Shown here piece after piece: positions 1 to 9,883 of a stretch of DNA of 64,000 bases (its first letter is position 1; the number at the start of each line of letters is the position of its first letter). The translations under genes were made by a program, and so were the position numbers. Origin of the DNA: Physcomitrium patens (taxonomy: Eukaryota > Streptophyta > Bryopsida > Funariales > Funariaceae); NCBI RefSeq assembly GCF_000002425.4, contig NC_037274.1:14485517-14549516 (forward strand), written 5' to 3'. The notes below the pieces were generated by a model that did no database searches, was not told the origin of the DNA, and worked only from the letters and a program-made list of their open reading frames with translations.

Positions 1-234
1 AGGCCATCTTTTTTATATCCTCTTTTGCAATAGGTGTTTGTCAATAGCCACTTCAAAGATCTAATTTACTAAAGATGGTTACACCTCAAAGTTGATCAAG
101 AAGATCATCCACGCATAAAAGTGGATATGTAATTTTAACAATCTATTTCTTGAGGACTAAATAATCGATACAAAGCCAAAGTCTACCATCCTTTTTGGAT
201 GCAAAGAATACATATACTTTCTATGTTGACATGC
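1..234 (-). pseudogene. Reverse transcriptase fragment of older gypsy relic C
   Basis: Read on the minus strand this stretch gives decayed Ty3/gypsy reverse transcriptase: a KKDGRLWLCIDY-like block followed by a YPLLCVDDLLDQL-like block and an FSKLDL-like block. It joins in frame to minus-strand sequence that resumes at about 18,003 on the far side of element A, where a KTLDKFFEKDII-like segment just upstream in RT order is found. Element A therefore inserted into the RT of an older antisense element. Several stops are present. The relic continues off the left edge of the window. Confidence 0.7.
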
Positions 235-334
235 TACCACAGACATACTCATGTAAGCTAGTAATTACATATACAAATAAGTAGAAGTAAGTAAAAGTAA
301 ATACAAGTAAGTTAATTCTATAGTATTTAATATA

Positions 335-353
335 GAAGCTTCCTAGAAGCTTC
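335..353 (+). promoter_or_regulatory. Paired GAAGCTTC motif in the LTR, resembling a heat-shock element
   Basis: Two GAAGCTTC octamers are separated by CTA. Each fits the GAAnnTTC core bound by heat-shock factors. The pair sits in U3, about 225 bp upstream of the TATA-like run. It is also present in the 3' LTR (near 17,542-17,560), and degraded forms occur in antisense relic LTRs near 20,450 and 28,550. Function is inferred from the motif alone. Confidence 0.4.
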
Positions 354-578
354 ATAGATGCTATTTTGACTTCATAGGTTTCTTTAATTGACTTTTTAGA
401 TTAGAAACTTGGTCAACAAGTTGGCCATGTGCCACACATGTTGTTAGCTTGAAGATCAAGCTAACTATGTGGCCCACATGTAGAAAAACTTGCCTTATAA
501 GTCAAGGCATGTGTCCTACAAAGTCAAAACATATTGGAAGTCCTATAGAACGTTGCTACATAGCCCCTAGTTAGATAG

Positions 579-586
579 TATATATA
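579..586 (+). promoter_or_regulatory. TATA-box-like run in the 5' LTR of A
   Basis: TATATATA, conserved in the 3' LTR (near 17,786). It lies five bases upstream of the LTR hairpin. This is the expected position for the core promoter that separates U3 from R. Confidence 0.5.
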
Positions 587-590
587 GAAA

Positions 591-616
591 CAAGAGTGAA
601 GCCTTCTTCACTCTTG
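591..616 (+). other. Conserved 26-nt hairpin at the probable transcript start of A
   Basis: The perfect 11-bp stem CAAGAGTGAAG / CTTCACTCTTG encloses a CCTT loop directly downstream of the TATA-like run. The same hairpin is exact in the 3' LTR (17,797-17,822) and in the 3' LTR of relic F (51,337-51,362). It is nearly kept in the 5' LTR of F. Its position suggests the 5' end of the RNA (R/U5), where structure can influence packaging, translation or polyadenylation; that role is inference. Confidence 0.5.
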
Positions 617-814
617 TCAATTCCTTTCTTGCTTCCAGTCTAGTTTCAAGGGTCTCTAGTTTTCTTGTCTTTTGACAATAGCCATTCTAGTTTCTCTTTC
701 AATATACATACTTGATTATTTATATTTTGTTACCTTTCTTTGAGTGAAGGCTCACTTGTCTGAATTACTTTTTTCATCGAGTTCTTGTCCTTGACAAATT
801 GACAAGAGTACACC

Positions 815-828
815 TACAATATCAGAGC
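815..828 (+). other. Degraded primer-binding site of A, initiator Met tRNA type
   Basis: TATCAGAGC matches the core of the TGGTATCAGAGC site complementary to the 3' end of plant initiator methionine tRNA, but the leading TGG is changed. It begins about 20 bases after the LTR end, a larger gap than usual. Confidence 0.45.
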
Positions 829-1008
829 TTTGTCTAATCTTGATTAAGAGTGGATTGTCCTTTTTTCTTGATAAGATATAAGCATATTAGAAGTTGCGGA
901 TTACCCTCTTCTAAACTGATATTGTCCTTAGTATTTTCTTTGTTCTGAAGTCCTCTCTTCTATTTGTCTTGAGCAATATTAGACATCTTCTCTTTTCTAA
1001 GTGTTATC

Positions 1009-1941
1009 ATGGCAGAACTTGTTGAAATAAAGAATGCAATGGCATAAATGCAAGAGCAATTGAAGGAGTTAATGCTTGCGATGCATCAACTCAGTTTACT
1101 ACCACAAAGAGCAACAAGATTGGTAGGAAGTGAAGATATAGAAATGATTGGAGCTGCTTCAACATCTCCACCAAACCATATCCTTTCTCATATGGTGGAA
1201 CGCCCTTCCAATGTTAAAGAACTAAGAATTGCCCTACTCGAGAAGTTTGATGGCATCAGATCCAAGTTTCGAGGATTTATCAATCAAGTAAAACTTGTGA
1301 TTGAACTTCAATCCCAAAGCTATCCAACTCTAGGATCGCAAGTTAGATTCATTGGTATGCTTCTTTTAGGTTCAATACTATCGTGGTTTTCATCTTTTCT
1401 TGAACGACAAGATCCAATATTAGATAATCTAGATACTTTTCTGGTGGAATTTTGATCTATGTATGAAGAACATGATGCAATTCATGTTGCAACCAATATG
1501 ATCCGTATTTTATGACAAGACAATCGATCAGTAACGTTGTACACTTCATAATTTTGACAACTTGCAACTGATATCAAGTGGAATGATGCTGCACTTATTA
1601 GCCAATTTCTCTACGGATTACAATATGAGGTAAAAAAATTAATGCTCAACTTACCTGATCCTCAAACATTGAGTCAAGCAATTGACTTTGCTGTGAAGTG
1701 CGACAATCGTCTTTTTGAATTTTGATCTGAGAACCGTACAAGTGGACCTCAACGTTATTATAATTCAATGGCAACACCAATACCTCTTCAACACATACAT
1801 TCAGAAGTAGAGGATATGCAAATTGATGCAGTACGTTTCAAACCTCTTACTGAGCGAGAAAAGACTCGTCGTCATCAAGAAGGATTATGTTTATATTATG
1901 GAGAACCAAAGCACACTGCTCAACATTGTCCAAAGAAATGA
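1009..1941 (+). pseudogene. gag of element A with zinc knuckle, seven stops
   Basis: The frame starts at ATG 1,009. It is interrupted at 1,045 (TAA), 1,453, 1,513 (TGA), 1,549 (TAA), 1,555, 1,723 and 1,939 (TGA), and stays recognisable as Ty3/gypsy gag throughout. The longest open piece is 1,048-1,455, with a WFSSFLERQDPILDNLDTF-type capsid block. Near 1,888-1,930 there is a zinc knuckle reading CLYYGEPKHTAQHC; the second cysteine of the CX2CX4HX4C pattern is tyrosine. Five of the stops are TGA where a gag arginine (CGA) would be expected. The next domain lies in another frame, as is common between gag and pol. Confidence 0.8.
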
Positions 1942-2021
1942 CGCAATCACAAAATGAGGAGTATGGTTGTGAAAGAAGATAATATGTCGGAAAACAAGTT
2001 TGTCTAACTATAATAGAGATC

Positions 2022-2615
2022 GTGTGGTTGGAACCTTGCACAACATCTAGTAAAGGTCCTATTCTCTCCTCAAAGTCCTCTCCTTGTTTTATATTAAATG
2101 TTATTTTAGGACCTAAATATTACAAAGCCTCTACCTTGTTAGATTCAGGAACCTCGGCATATTTTTTAGATGAAGAATTTACTAAAAGACATAGTATAAC
2201 TTTAGTAAAGAAAACTAAACTTGTTTATGTAGAAGTCATAGATGGTCGTCCATTGTCTTCTGGAGATATTATTCATGAAATCCTTCCTATAGAAGTAATA
2301 ATCAATGGTCATAATAGCTTTGTAGTATTTAATATCATTAGATCTCCCTCTAATCCAGTCATTTTAGGTTTATTGTGGTTAGAAAAATACAACCCTCAAA
2401 TAGATTGGATTTTTCAAACTCTTACTTTCTCTATAAGTATAACTAACAGTGTAATTAATCAAGTAGAGAGTCATAAGTCCAGTTCAATTAAACTCGTATT
2501 TATAGGTGCAAAAGCTTTCTTGCATGATACTATCAAAGAATCGCCATATATTATTTATGCCACATCTATTTCTACTGGTGGAAAGACTTCAAGTGGCATT
2601 CCAAGCCAATATTAA
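2022..2615 (+). pseudogene. Aspartic protease domain of element A
   Basis: This open stretch of 197 codons (no real ATG start is implied) holds the retroviral-type aspartic protease signature TLLDSGTSAYFLD, with DSG as the active-site triad, and the later hydrophobic VILGLLWL block. It would cut the Gag-Pol polyprotein. It ends with a TAA at 2,613 (CAA expected) and is followed in the same frame by reverse transcriptase. The domain itself has no internal stop, but the surrounding polyprotein is broken. Confidence 0.8.
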
Positions 2616-3549
2616 GAATTTTAAGATGTATTCAAAAAAAAGAATGCGGATACACTCTCAAAACATCGTCCCTATGATTGTTCAATTGACCTTCAAGAAG
2701 GAGCACAACCGCCATTCAAACCAATCTACAGTTTATCACAAAATGAGTTGACTAAACTCAAGGAGTATATTGAAGAAAATCTAGCCAAGAATTTCATACG
2801 CCATTCTAAATCTCCGACAGGAACTCCAATTCTATTTGTGAAGAAAAAAGATGGATCATTGCAGATGTGTGTTGATTATTGAGGACTCAACAAGATTACA
2901 ATCAAGAACAGGTATCCACTACCTTTAATATCTGAACTTCTTGATCAGCTGAATCAAGCTAAGATCCATACAAAAATAGATCTTTAGGGAGCATACAATC
3001 TAGTACGCATCAAAGAAGGAGATGAATGGAAGTCTGCGTTTCAAACTAGGTATAGACATTTTGAATACAATGTCATGCCTTTTGGACTTATAAATGTACC
3101 AGCAGCTTTTCAACATCTAATGAATGATATTCTTCGAGAGTTTTTAGACGATTTTGTAGTTTGTTATCTAAATGATATCTTGATCTATTCTAAGAATCCA
3201 GAAGAACATGAATTTCATGTTCGTCGTGTGTTACAAAAATTAAGAGATGCAGGACTCTATGCCAAGATAGAAAAGTGTGTATTCCACACTACTTAAGTCG
3301 ATTTCTTAGGTTACATCATTTCAAATGATGGACTTATGATAGATCCTAAGAAAGTTCAAACTATTATAGATTGGAAGATCTCAAAAATAGTAAGAGATGT
3401 CCAATGCTTTTTGGGATTTGCCAACTACTATCGGATCTACATCAAAGACTTCTCTCGAGTTGCAGCTCCACTTACACGCTTGACTTGTAAAGACAAACTC
3501 CAATAGAATCAACAAGCGGAAGTTGCTTTTGAATCTTTGAAGATAGCAT
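2616..3549 (+). pseudogene. Reverse transcriptase and start of RNase H of element A, cut by element B
   Basis: RT blocks follow in order: NFIRHSKSPTGTPILFVKKK (about 2,790-2,850), [17 protein letters not shown] (3,075 on), and the catalytic motif, which reads YLNDILIYS where YLDD is normal, so one metal-binding aspartate has become asparagine (GAT to AAT). Stops occur at 2,880 (TGA), 2,985 (TAG), 3,294 (TAA) and 3,504 (TAG), all in one frame. The connection domain ends at 3,549, where element B begins, and continues in sense at 12,222. Enzyme activity is lost on several counts. Confidence 0.85.
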
Positions 3550-4893
3550 TGTCGTATTACGTGCTTTCCTACTCGAGAACACGCCGTGCGTCTGGCTGTA
3601 GAAGGTAGTATGGAGATTCACCCATAGTCAAGCAGTCTATTAGTTTTTGACTGCCGGAATATAAACGATGCAATAATGTACCGTAAATCTATACGGGTAC
3701 TCTTCGACTGCTTGTCGAAGTCTTTTTTTTTTTTTTTGCCCCAGCCGATAGGTCTCTAGACGTTACAGAGAACCCCGAACAACCCAAACTGTTAATCTTC
3801 AATACCCCTTTGTACTTACGATCTTGTTTCCACTGACTGTCCTGTTAGATTAACCCCATAAATTTCATTCACTTCGCATACTCAATCCTATAGACACCCT
3901 TTTAATCCTTCAATCACAGACGTAACTCGATTTTACAAAACAGTCAAGAGTATTCAAATCCACTTCATTTAAAAATCCCGATTCACCATTACAACACTGA
4001 CTTCAGCAGCGATTGCCTCAGTCTTCCCAAAACTCTACGAAGAAGAAAAATCCAAATTCTATGTCTTTCCTTCCCCGACCCGAAGCATGAAGCTCCTCTC
4101 TCTAATTTCCTTGATCTTCAAAATCCCCAATGAAAACGAACTAGTAACCTTGCAAAAAGCTTGAAGCTAGCTCCCCGATTCCCCGAAAAAAAAAAAAACA
4201 TCCCCTCCCTAAAACTATATTCTCCCCTAACCTTATCCCCTGAACTTCTTCAATCTTCCGTCTTAGATCCGGAATTGGCTCCCGCGGTCAGAGCTTAGAT
4301 CCGAAATTGGCTCACGTCATCAAGGCCTTCTCCTCCGTTTTTACCTTTAAGAGATCCATTTACTGTAAACAACGTTCCCTGAAACGGCACAGAGAACAGG
4401 ACAGCCCGAAACAGAATCGAAACCCCGTAATCGGGACCACATTGAGTCGCCCGACCAATTCGGGTCCCATATTGGGTAAGATGCCCGTAGTAACCTGGAT
4501 GCTCGCGTAATTGGGTCAAATTGGTCTTCGCGTCAAACTGGCTGAGGTCCGTAGTAAGACCTGGATTTTCCCGTAACTAAACTGCATTGGGTTGCCCCAC
4601 CAATACAGGACTCATATTGGGTAAGAGGACCCGGATTGGATTATCGAAATTGGATCCAATTGGCTCTTCAAACCCGTCGTGTGAATTGGTCCTTCTCATC
4701 TTGCTAACTCCCGTTATTAGAATCGAATGGAGCATTTCAGTATGCCCTGGCTGACCGTAACGGGGTGACTGAACCTGACCACTCAGTATTTGTACTGGAC
4801 TTGGTCGATGCTCTCAATATTCGAGGTAACTGAATATTAATAAAATTCTCCTTTCTTTTTATTTTCACTGTATACTCGTGTTACAACACGACA
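3550..4893 (-). repeat. LTR of element B (3' LTR in element sense)
   Basis: 1,344 bp, begins TGTCGTATTACG and ends TTACAACACGACA. It aligns along its whole length with 10,876-12,217 with only scattered substitutions and short indels. Inside are imperfect direct repeats, for example two CATATTGGGTAAGA blocks (near 4,469 and 4,612) and paired TTAGATCCGGAATTGGCT-like blocks (near 4,264 and 4,295). A hairpin with a T-tract lies at 3,702-3,735. Confidence 0.93.
3702..3735. other. Hairpin plus homopolymer tract inside the B LTR
   Basis: CTTCGAC and GTCGAAG form a perfect 7-bp stem, followed by a long T run. The same feature stands at 11,028-11,061 in the other LTR. In the sense of element B it reads as an A-tract followed by a stem-loop. 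A role in RNA processing is possible but unproven. Confidence 0.4.
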
Positions 4894-4907
4894 TCCACCC
4901 CCTCTGA
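4894..4907 (-). other. Polypurine tract of element B
   Basis: On the minus strand the sequence directly before the 3' LTR reads CAGAGGGGGTGGA, a purine run abutting TGTCG. This is the expected primer for plus-strand DNA synthesis. Confidence 0.7.
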
Positions 4908-4955
4908 ACCTGTGCATCCTCCGGTATGGACCAATTTACCCAATTGCTGTTTGAT

Positions 4956-5900
4956 TCAGAATATATCCTCTACGTATTTGTCCAGTTCGTCTTCGTCACC
5001 TTTATTATCCAAATCACTTTCATCTTCTTGTTGCGGAATCTCTATACCTTCAATAAGGTCTTCCATATTCATCTCTGCATGTCTTCGTTTAAATATTTTT
5101 ACTCGCTTCCCTGCAATTGGTATTTTCAATTTTGTACCATCTAACTCCCGTAATGAGTAAGTCGCATTATCATGAACACTTGTTATAATATATGGTCCAA
5201 ACCAACGTTTTGAAAATTTCCACAAAATACTATGTTGATTATCCAGACTATTGTCATAAACAAGTACCCAGTCACCTTCCTCGATTGCTTTTGGTCTCAA
5301 TCGATGTTGCTTATCGAATCGCGCCTTGTTTTGTAACCTTGCTCTTTTTAACCTTTCCAATGCTATCTGGACATCTTCCGTTCTTTGCTCCAATTGTCGA
5401 ATCCTAATAGCCAGAAGTTCTTCTCTTGTCAATCCATCTTCCCATGGTAGCATACTCCAAGTAAGTACCTTTTCTTCAATCGGCATAATTGGTTTTTGAC
5501 CTGTCATAAGTTCTACTGGCATATATCCTGTCACCGAACTATGTGTTGTTCGATCAGCCCATAATGCAAATGACAAAAGCCATGGCCACTCTTTAACTTT
5601 CCCATTACAAGCTTTAACCAATGCTTTCACAATCGGCGGGTGACCGCGTTCGCTTTTTGTATTCCCTTCTGGATTATAAGTAGTAGTCAGTGATAGTTTA
5701 ACTCCACATCTTTCAAAGAACTTACGAGCTTCTTGTGCATTTAATTCTCCACGATCTGCAGTGATTTTTCCTACGTACCCGTAACGGCAAATGACATCTT
5801 CAAGCAAAAACCTACAAATCCCCTCTGTAGATTTTGTCCTCAATGCTCTTCCTTCTACTTGATTTGATAAATCTTCATGAACTAAAACCAAATATCTCAT
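4956..5900 (-). pseudogene. Integrase core and C-terminal region of element B
   Basis: 314 codons after a TGA at 5,901-5,903. The rve core is seen as ADRGELNAQEARKFFERCG (second catalytic Asp) and YNPEGNTKSERGHPPIVKAL (catalytic Glu). Then follow a WADRTTHSSVTGYMPVELMTG block, an ELLAIRIRQLEQRTEDVQ segment and a DWVLVYDNSLD...LWKFSKRWFGPY beta-rich C-terminal domain, ending in an acidic tail. Order and wording resemble integrases of basidiomycete Ty3/gypsy elements more than the usual plant chromovirus type; this is recalled family knowledge and was not searched. No chromodomain is present. It would insert element DNA into the chromosome. Confidence 0.85.
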
Positions 5901-5903
5901 CTG

Positions 5904-6893
5904 TCATAACCCAACCGGTATAATAACCAAATCAACAACCCATTTAAAATGAATAGCCAGAGGATACGTAGGATGAAGACCATCTCGATGTCGGATATTA
6001 GAATACGATTGACAGATTTCACATGACTCTACAAATGAGAGCACATCTCGATACATATTTTTCCACCAATATCGTTCCTTGAGTTTAGCAAAAGTAGCCC
6101 AGATTCCTCTATGCCCTACCCATAAACTATCATGAAACTCCTTTAATAATTTTAGTTTTTCTTCCCTTTTGCCTATCACTCGTTGTGGCATCTCAATTCC
6201 TTTCTTCGGTCTCTTCCATAAGAATCCATCTCGAAGTAAAAATCCATATGCTTTTTTTCTTATTTGTTTGAATTTTTCTGTAGACCAATTCCCCTGCTTA
6301 GACAAGGTATTCAAATAATGACCAATATCTAATAATTCTCCTTCATAAGATTCTTCAAGAAATAGCTTGTCTTCTCTGTTGAGATTTGATATTGAATAGA
6401 ATTTCAATCCGACATCATCAATGTCTTCAACCATTTCGTCTTCCCTCTCGTATCTTGCTCGAGATAGCATGTCTGCTACTAAATTGTCCTTTCCAGTGAT
6501 ATGCTTAAATTTTGGATTTAGTGACTTAATATAAGCAATCCATCTCAACATTACAATATCTGGCGTTGAACAGTTAATAATCATTCCAAGCAATGGCAAG
6601 CAATCTGTTTCAATTACTACTACTGCCCCAATCAAATAGTCCTTTTCAGCTTTCATAGCCGAAACGACTCCCCAAAGTTCTCTTTTGACTTGCAAATATG
6701 CACGCTGACGAATACTTAAAACTTTAGCCCCAAATCGAACTGCAAATCTATTCCCATTTGAATCATCTTGACCCACAGCCCATCCAACGGCAATTGGACT
6801 AGCGTCTACAGTAAGAATCACTGGTCTATTGCACTTATAATCAACCTTCCTCAATATTGGAGGTGACATCAATAATTTCTTCAATCTTTGCAT
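5904..6893 (-). pseudogene. RNase H and integrase zinc-binding region of element B
   Basis: The same frame continues between TGA codons at 6,924 and 5,901. RNase H begins VILTVDASPIAVGWAVG (first catalytic Asp) and continues with VKRELWGVVSAM and VVIETDCLPLLGMI (catalytic Glu and Asp positions), ending KDNLVADMLSRARYE. The integrase HHCC zinc domain follows: FHDSLWVGHRGIWATF then FVESCEICQ. The first integrase aspartate lies in FKWVVDLVIIP just before the TGA. The stop at 6,924 splits RT from RNase H and replaces an expected arginine codon. Confidence 0.85.
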
Positions 6894-6923
6894 TGCCTGA
6901 ATATGCCTTTCTTTCCATTCAAA

Positions 6924-8354
6924 TCAGTAACCTTTGCGTAACAGTTCATATAATGGATCCGCTATGTAAGCAAAATGAGGGATCCAGATTCGATAAAATA
7001 CACATGCACCCAAAAACCTGCGAACCTCTGTTAAAGAATCACAATCCTCTTTCATCCTTCCAATTGCATCAACTTTTGTCGGATCTGGTTTTCTTCCGTA
7101 AGATCCGCATAAATGTCCAACAATTACAACCTCTCGCACTCCAAATACGGACTTCATACCCGATAATGTAAGATGAACTTCTCCAAGCCAAGTAAAAATC
7201 TTTTCACAATCTTGTATATGATCAACAACATATTTGCGACACCCCCTCTTATCTAAAGTTTCATCCTTGTCTCCTTCTCTACACTCTTTTATAGGAACAT
7301 CATCCAGAAAAGGCATAGTCTTCTCCAGAATAAAATCTCTCAATACCTTATTCATCCCATTCATCATATGCGCAACTGAGTTGGTCGCGCCTTGAGGAAG
7401 AGTGCACATTCTAACCAATCCAAGTGGTGTCCTCATCGTTGTCATATCTCTACTTCCTTCGGCAAGTTGAAATTGATCATAACCTGAATACAAATCACCC
7501 ATTGAATAGATCGCCCTTCCAGCAAACGCCTCAACAAATTCATCCACAATAGGTCCAATTCCTGCATTCCTGACAGTTACAGCATTCACCGGCTGCATAT
7601 CTTGAATAAACCGTAGTGACCCATTCTTCTTAGGTACCGTAAACCATCGACTAGAATACGGCACAAATGAAGGTTCTAATATTTTCATCTTTGTCTTTTC
7701 TTTCAATAGTTCCACCAATTTAGGTAAATGTGCCCTCGGTACTGGAATTGGTCTTAGATTCCAAGGTACATGCGGTACAGTGAAGATAACCATAGGTGTT
7801 ATAATATTTGGATCCACACACCCAATTTCATGAGATTCGAAGGCAAACGATCTACCTTGTTTAGCCAACATCTTTTTGAAGCAAGTAATTTCCTCCGGCA
7901 ATAAAGAACCATCAGAACCAATCTTCAATTCTTCAAAAGTCTCTTCAGTAAACTGATGTCCAATACTCATTGGATCTCTTAAACTTGCTTCTTTTGATGC
8001 TTCTCCCATTTGTTCTTTAGAATCCTCTGGTAATGGTCCGGCAACAGGCTTTACCTTCTTATCTGCCGTTTTATATCTCGTCTCTACTGTGACTTCTGGT
8101 GCTTGAAAAGATTCAAGCATGGTATAAACCTCTCTCGAATGAATCTCAACAATCTTATCATTATCCCCTAATCCAATAGATGTAATCAATTCCAATGAAT
8201 CTTCCAATCTATTTTCTTCATAAATACCCAAAATCCTCTCATCATCTTGCAATGTACCTATCTTGCGTAACTGTCCTTCAATATCATATAATCTTTTTCT
8301 TTCTTTTCTTTTAAAATCATCAACTTTCTTATACATAATATTTCCATTCTCCAA
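6924..8354 (-). pseudogene. Reverse transcriptase of element B
   Basis: 476 codons are open on the minus strand, and the frame can be followed upstream to about 8,440. RT blocks in order: VPWNLRPIPVPRAHLPKLVE, SSRWFTVPKKNGSLRFIQDM, IYSMGDLYSGYDQFQLAEGS, TTMRTPLGLVRMCTLPQGAT, and the catalytic motif FLDDVPIKE with both aspartates kept. The connection region ends with FGVREVVIVGHLCGSYG and LTEVRRFLGACVFYRIWIPH. Its frame is shifted relative to gag-protease near 8,432-8,450, either by an indel or by a frameshift the element uses. Downstream it is broken by TGA at 6,924. Confidence 0.87.
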
Positions 8355-8431
8355 TATACCAATAAAACTCGCATCAAAGGCACCTTCATCTTGCGAGAGT
8401 ACCTCCTCTTTTGTACCTCCATAATCTCGCT

Positions 8432-9880
8432 TTATAGTGGTACCTCCCCAAAATCCTTAAATCCTTCAACAATCTTTGGCAATGGTTTCTCCCTCAACCT
8501 ATCTCGATTCCATTCTTGGTTAAGAGGTACTGTTAGAAATTGTACAGCTTTCCTCCCATCTTCGCTCCGTACCCTTGCATAAGCAGAACCATCGTCAAGT
8601 ACCTTTGTTTCCATCCGTGTTGCCGTGATATAAGGTTGTCCTAAAATCAACGGATAAGACGTTGTATCTTGAACGAAGAAATGTTGCTCCGTCGCAACAT
8701 CCCCAATCCAAATTTTGACATCTGGACAAGCTCCATATAATTCGCCTCGTGTGTTATTAGCTGCTCGTATTGTCCATCCATGTTCCATATCAATTGGCCA
8801 TTTTTGCTTCTTATAAAGATCTTTAGACATGAGATTTATTTCAGAACCATGGTCCACCAAAGCAACTATTGGTTCTTCTATATCTCCTACCTTCACCAAT
8901 ACCTCAGTAGTTGCCCTTGCCCAATGCTTTCGAGTATAATGGCTCAAAGTTTCCATTTCCTTGTCACTAGAATCTTCGAAACGTACTCGCTGATTATACC
9001 CATTCTTTTCATTTGTTGGTTGCTTGTAACCAATATCAACCTCTTCTTCATCTCTACATATTCTTGCATCAATAGCATGACTCATTCCAGTTTCGCTCAT
9101 TAATTGCCTCTTTCGCTTAATGCTGTCAATGATAACATCATGAAACTCCTTCTTTGCAATTTTCAAGACTTCTTTCAATGTGAATTCCACTTTAGCGTTT
9201 AATATACGTTCTTCCAACACCCCTTTCAAATTTGTTGCCGCTTCAATGTCAGAAAGTAGCTTATAAGCAATTGATTTGCCCTTATCTTTTGTCTCCATTG
9301 TTTTTTCTCCCAATGATGCTGAGGTATCCTTTACAAGCAATTCTTGTGAAGCTGCCTCCCGAGCCTTGTCTCCTCGAGTTTGCCTCTTAAAAGAATTTCC
9401 TTCTCTAGTATCATCAAAATTTCCTCGTCTTTTTTCTTCCATCAAAGCTTCATGTTGGCTCTTAGCAATATATGCATGAACTGAAAGAGACTCAACAGGA
9501 TCCTCCCAACCTGTTCTTCCTCGTATTGTAGCTGCAGTTCTCAATAACGCTTCTCGAGGTAATTTCCCTTCTTGCATTGTAGAAACAGCAGAAGCCCAAA
9601 ACTCACTAGTTTCCGTACTTCCACCAATTTCATCATCTACTCTAGCACCATAACTTGCACTTTCTCGTAGTACTGTTTCATGCTCTTTTAAGTAATCTTG
9701 AACCAATGCTCTCATTCCTCCTTTGCCAAAATTGGTTTGAAGAAGATCCTCCCTATCTTTCAATGCTATCTTCCCATCTTTCCAGTAAATAATTCCCTGC
9801 CGTATCATATTATTAAATTCATTGCAATCTTTTCTAGTGTGTGAAGCATCATCACACCAAATGCATCTTTGTACATATCC
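8432..9880 (-). pseudogene. Zinc knuckle and aspartic protease region of element B
   Basis: This frame is open from after a TAA at 9,881 to a TAA at 8,432. It starts with a perfect CX2CX4HX4C zinc knuckle and later has the protease signature IVALVDHGSEINLMSKDLY, with DHG in place of the usual DTG/DSG, followed by SYPLILGQPYI. The first 200 residues after the knuckle are charged and not recognised. The frame is the same as that of gag (10,804 start), so gag and protease were once one reading frame. The DHGSEIN wording is, from recall, typical of fungal Ty3/gypsy elements. Confidence 0.8.
9824..9865 (-). other. CCHC zinc knuckle of element B gag
   Basis: CIWCDDASHTRKDC, an exact CX2CX4HX4C nucleocapsid finger that would bind element RNA. 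It lies downstream of two stops (TGA 9,953 and TAA 9,881) that cut it off from the gag N-terminus. Confidence 0.85.
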
Positions 9881-9883
9881 TTA

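Larger units (their letters stand above)
235..796 (+). repeat. 5' LTR of element A
   Basis: About 560 bp, repeated at 17,451-18,002. The shared sequence runs from CACAGACATACTC through the GAAGCTTC pair, the TATA-like run and the 26-nt hairpin to CTTGTCCTTGACA. The first bases read TACCACAGAC instead of TGTCACAGAC in the 3' copy. Small insertions, deletions and scattered transitions separate the two copies, so the insertion is not recent. Confidence 0.85.

Noticed and set aside
3702..3735. A bacterial-type intrinsic terminator
   Set aside because: The stem and T-run lie inside an LTR of a plant retrotransposon; the resemblance is only formal.
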